DNA of 31,626 bases from a virus. The position numbers and the translations under genes were made by a program. The notes beneath the pieces were generated by a model. That model was not told where the DNA came from. It worked only from the letters and a program-made list of their open reading frames with translations, and did no database searches. Every line of letters starts with the position of its first letter. The stretch's first letter is position 1. Location of the stretch: the IMG/VR virus record IMGVR_UViG_3300032093_000549, positions 1 to 31,626 of that record; one strand, written 5' to 3'. Below are positions 30,606-31,626 of this stretch, in pieces.

Positions 30606-31626
30606 ATGTCAGATGTACAAGAATTTATCAACGAAGCAGGTAGTGCACATAAGCACGTCATTGATCAAACCCGCAAATTAGCAGGTAAGTGGGAACGTTC
30701 AGGTCTTTTGGAAGGGTTGAAGGGATATGATCGTCAAGGTATGGCGGTTATGTTGGAAAACCAAGCAACGCAACTTCTCCAAGAAAACAGTAAGACAAAC
30801 TCAGCCGGAACAAGTGGTGAACAATGGGCAGGTGTTGCACTTCCATTAGTTCGTAAGGTTTTCGGAAGCATTGCAAGTAAGAACTTCGTCTCAGTTCAAC
30901 CAATGAACCTCCCAGCCGGACTTGTTTTCTACATGGATTTCAAGTATGGCAACACACGTAACGGACAAACGTCTGCTACATCACTCTATGGAACAGCTGC
31001 AAGTTCAACGTGGGGTGGATTTGGAAACACGGATGCGGGTGGTTTGTATGGTGCAGGACGGTTTGGATACTCCATTAACAACGCAACAACAAGTTCACTT
31101 GCAGTAACTTCAGCATCGGTTTCATTTGCTGATGTAAATTTCAACGATACATACGTTGCAACCGGTTCATTGAAGAAATACACAGTAAGTGCAGGTGTAT
31201 TACCAAATGCTGATTGGTTAGCAGTACGTACATTCGTACCAAGTGGTTCAGGAATTGATTTTGGTGCATTGGTTCTTCCTGAATTTACCAAGTATGATGG
31301 AACAAACGTAACCTTCATCGTCAATAGTTCATTCGGTGGTGTTGCCCCTCTCCAAGCAGTAACATGGGTCAAGCAACCAACCGATACAACACGTGGTGAT
31401 TTTGAAGATCGTGATGGTTCAACTGATTTGAACATTCCACAAATTGATTTGGAACTCAAGAGTGAAACCATCGTTGCCAAGACACGTAAGTTGAAGGCGG
31501 TATGGTCACCAGAACTTGCACAAGACTTGAATGCATACCACTCAGTTGATGCAGAAGCAGAATTGACCAGTATGTTGTCAGACTATGTTGCAACAGAAAT
31601 TGACCTTGAAATTCTTGACATGTTGA
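30606..31626 (+). CDS. 23: Major capsid protein (gp23-like), 3'-truncated by window
   Basis: 340 codons visible, open to the window end. AGGAG (30592-30596) precedes ATG 30606. N-terminus MSDVQEFINE followed by A is strikingly like the T4 capsid-targeting type of sequence and an I-N-E gp21 site. Signatures of gp23: QWAGVALPLVRKVFGSIASK, VSVQPMNLPAGLVFYMDFKY, and VAKTRKLKAVWSPELAQDLN with DAEAELTSMLSDYVATEIDL. The middle (~120-250) is a variable insertion of Ser/Thr/Gly-rich sequence. T4 gp23 has 521 residues, so about a third is missing. Assignment is secure. Confidence 0.95.
   Translation, partial: MSDVQEFINEAGSAHKHVIDQTRKLAGKWERSGLLEGLKGYDRQGMAVMLENQATQLLQENSKTNSAGTSGEQWAGVALPLVRKVFGSIASKNFVSVQPMNLPAGLVFYMDFKYGNTRNGQTSATSLYGTAASSTWGGFGNTDAGGLYGAGRFGYSINNATTSSLAVTSASVSFADVNFNDTYVATGSLKKYTVSAGVLPNADWLAVRTFVPSGSGIDFGALVLPEFTKYDGTNVTFIVNSSFGGVAPLQAVTWVKQPTDTTRGDFEDRDGSTDLNIPQIDLELKSETIVAKTRKLKAVWSPELAQDLNAYHSVDAEAELTSMLSDYVATEIDLEILDML

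Noticed and set aside
1-31626. tRNA genes, integrase, attachment sites, insertion sequences
   Set aside because: None seen; gaps are too short for tRNAs, and no transposase, integrase or lysogeny gene is present among the coding regions.

Overview
The window is a late-gene block from the genome of a T4-like myovirus (tailed phage). Every gene I can support lies on the + strand and genes are packed with overlaps or gaps of a few bases. Assignment rests on recognisable homologues of T4 gp46 (recombination nuclease, 5' end cut off by the window), gp17 (large terminase), gp20 (portal), gp21 (prohead protease), gp22 (scaffold) and gp23 (major capsid protein, 3' end cut off). The mix of small accessory proteins resembles marine/freshwater T4-like phages of the cyanophage/pelagiphage type. 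The host cannot be named. Good Shine-Dalgarno sequences (GGAGG, AGGAG) in front of several genes argue for a host that uses them.

Layout. 1-1802: gp46. 1815-11260: a 2861-residue fibre protein with 17 copies of a GNVGIGTTSP-type repeat and a C-terminal self-cleaving S74 chaperone, then a smaller tail protein translationally coupled to it. 11282-11773: the 3' part of a family 9-like glycosyltransferase whose conserved block begins before any start codon, so probably a decayed gene. 11840-12244: small helical protein. 12305-16240: a 1311-residue protein joining an HNH-like segment, an HExxH metallopeptidase, a KxDG nucleotidyltransferase, an NMN-adenylyltransferase-like domain and a ParB/sulfiredoxin-like domain. 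16250-19062: zinc-ribbon protein, membrane-anchored coiled coil, terminase. 19132-24550: a run of about a dozen small genes. 24561-31626: portal, two core-like proteins, protease, a membrane protein with an EF-hand-like loop, a DUF3008-like protein, a phage-encoded ribosomal protein bS21, scaffold and capsid.

The most interesting reading concerns the 1311-residue protein and the small genes between terminase and portal. Many begin with a short hydrophobic N-terminus of about 8-12 residues ending in [L/I]-x-E (examples: MIRLRDLLTE|A, MIKLVDIILE|K, MIRLTDLLME|N, MNIESLLYE|A). This is the layout of the T4 internal-protein capsid-targeting sequence, which gp21 cuts at L/I-x-E. I infer that the window carries a large set of proteins packed into the head and delivered with the DNA, the multi-enzyme 1311-residue protein being the biggest. 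Inside this set a three-gene cassette has been duplicated in tandem (order B-C-A, B-C-A, 21469-24213), with one member shortened and one given a different C-terminal domain. Two genes of 51 and 58 codons (20989-21144, 23017-23193) are real and easily missed. The T4 sheath and tube genes (18, 19), which in T4 sit between 17 and 20, are not in this window; the small-gene cluster occupies that position.
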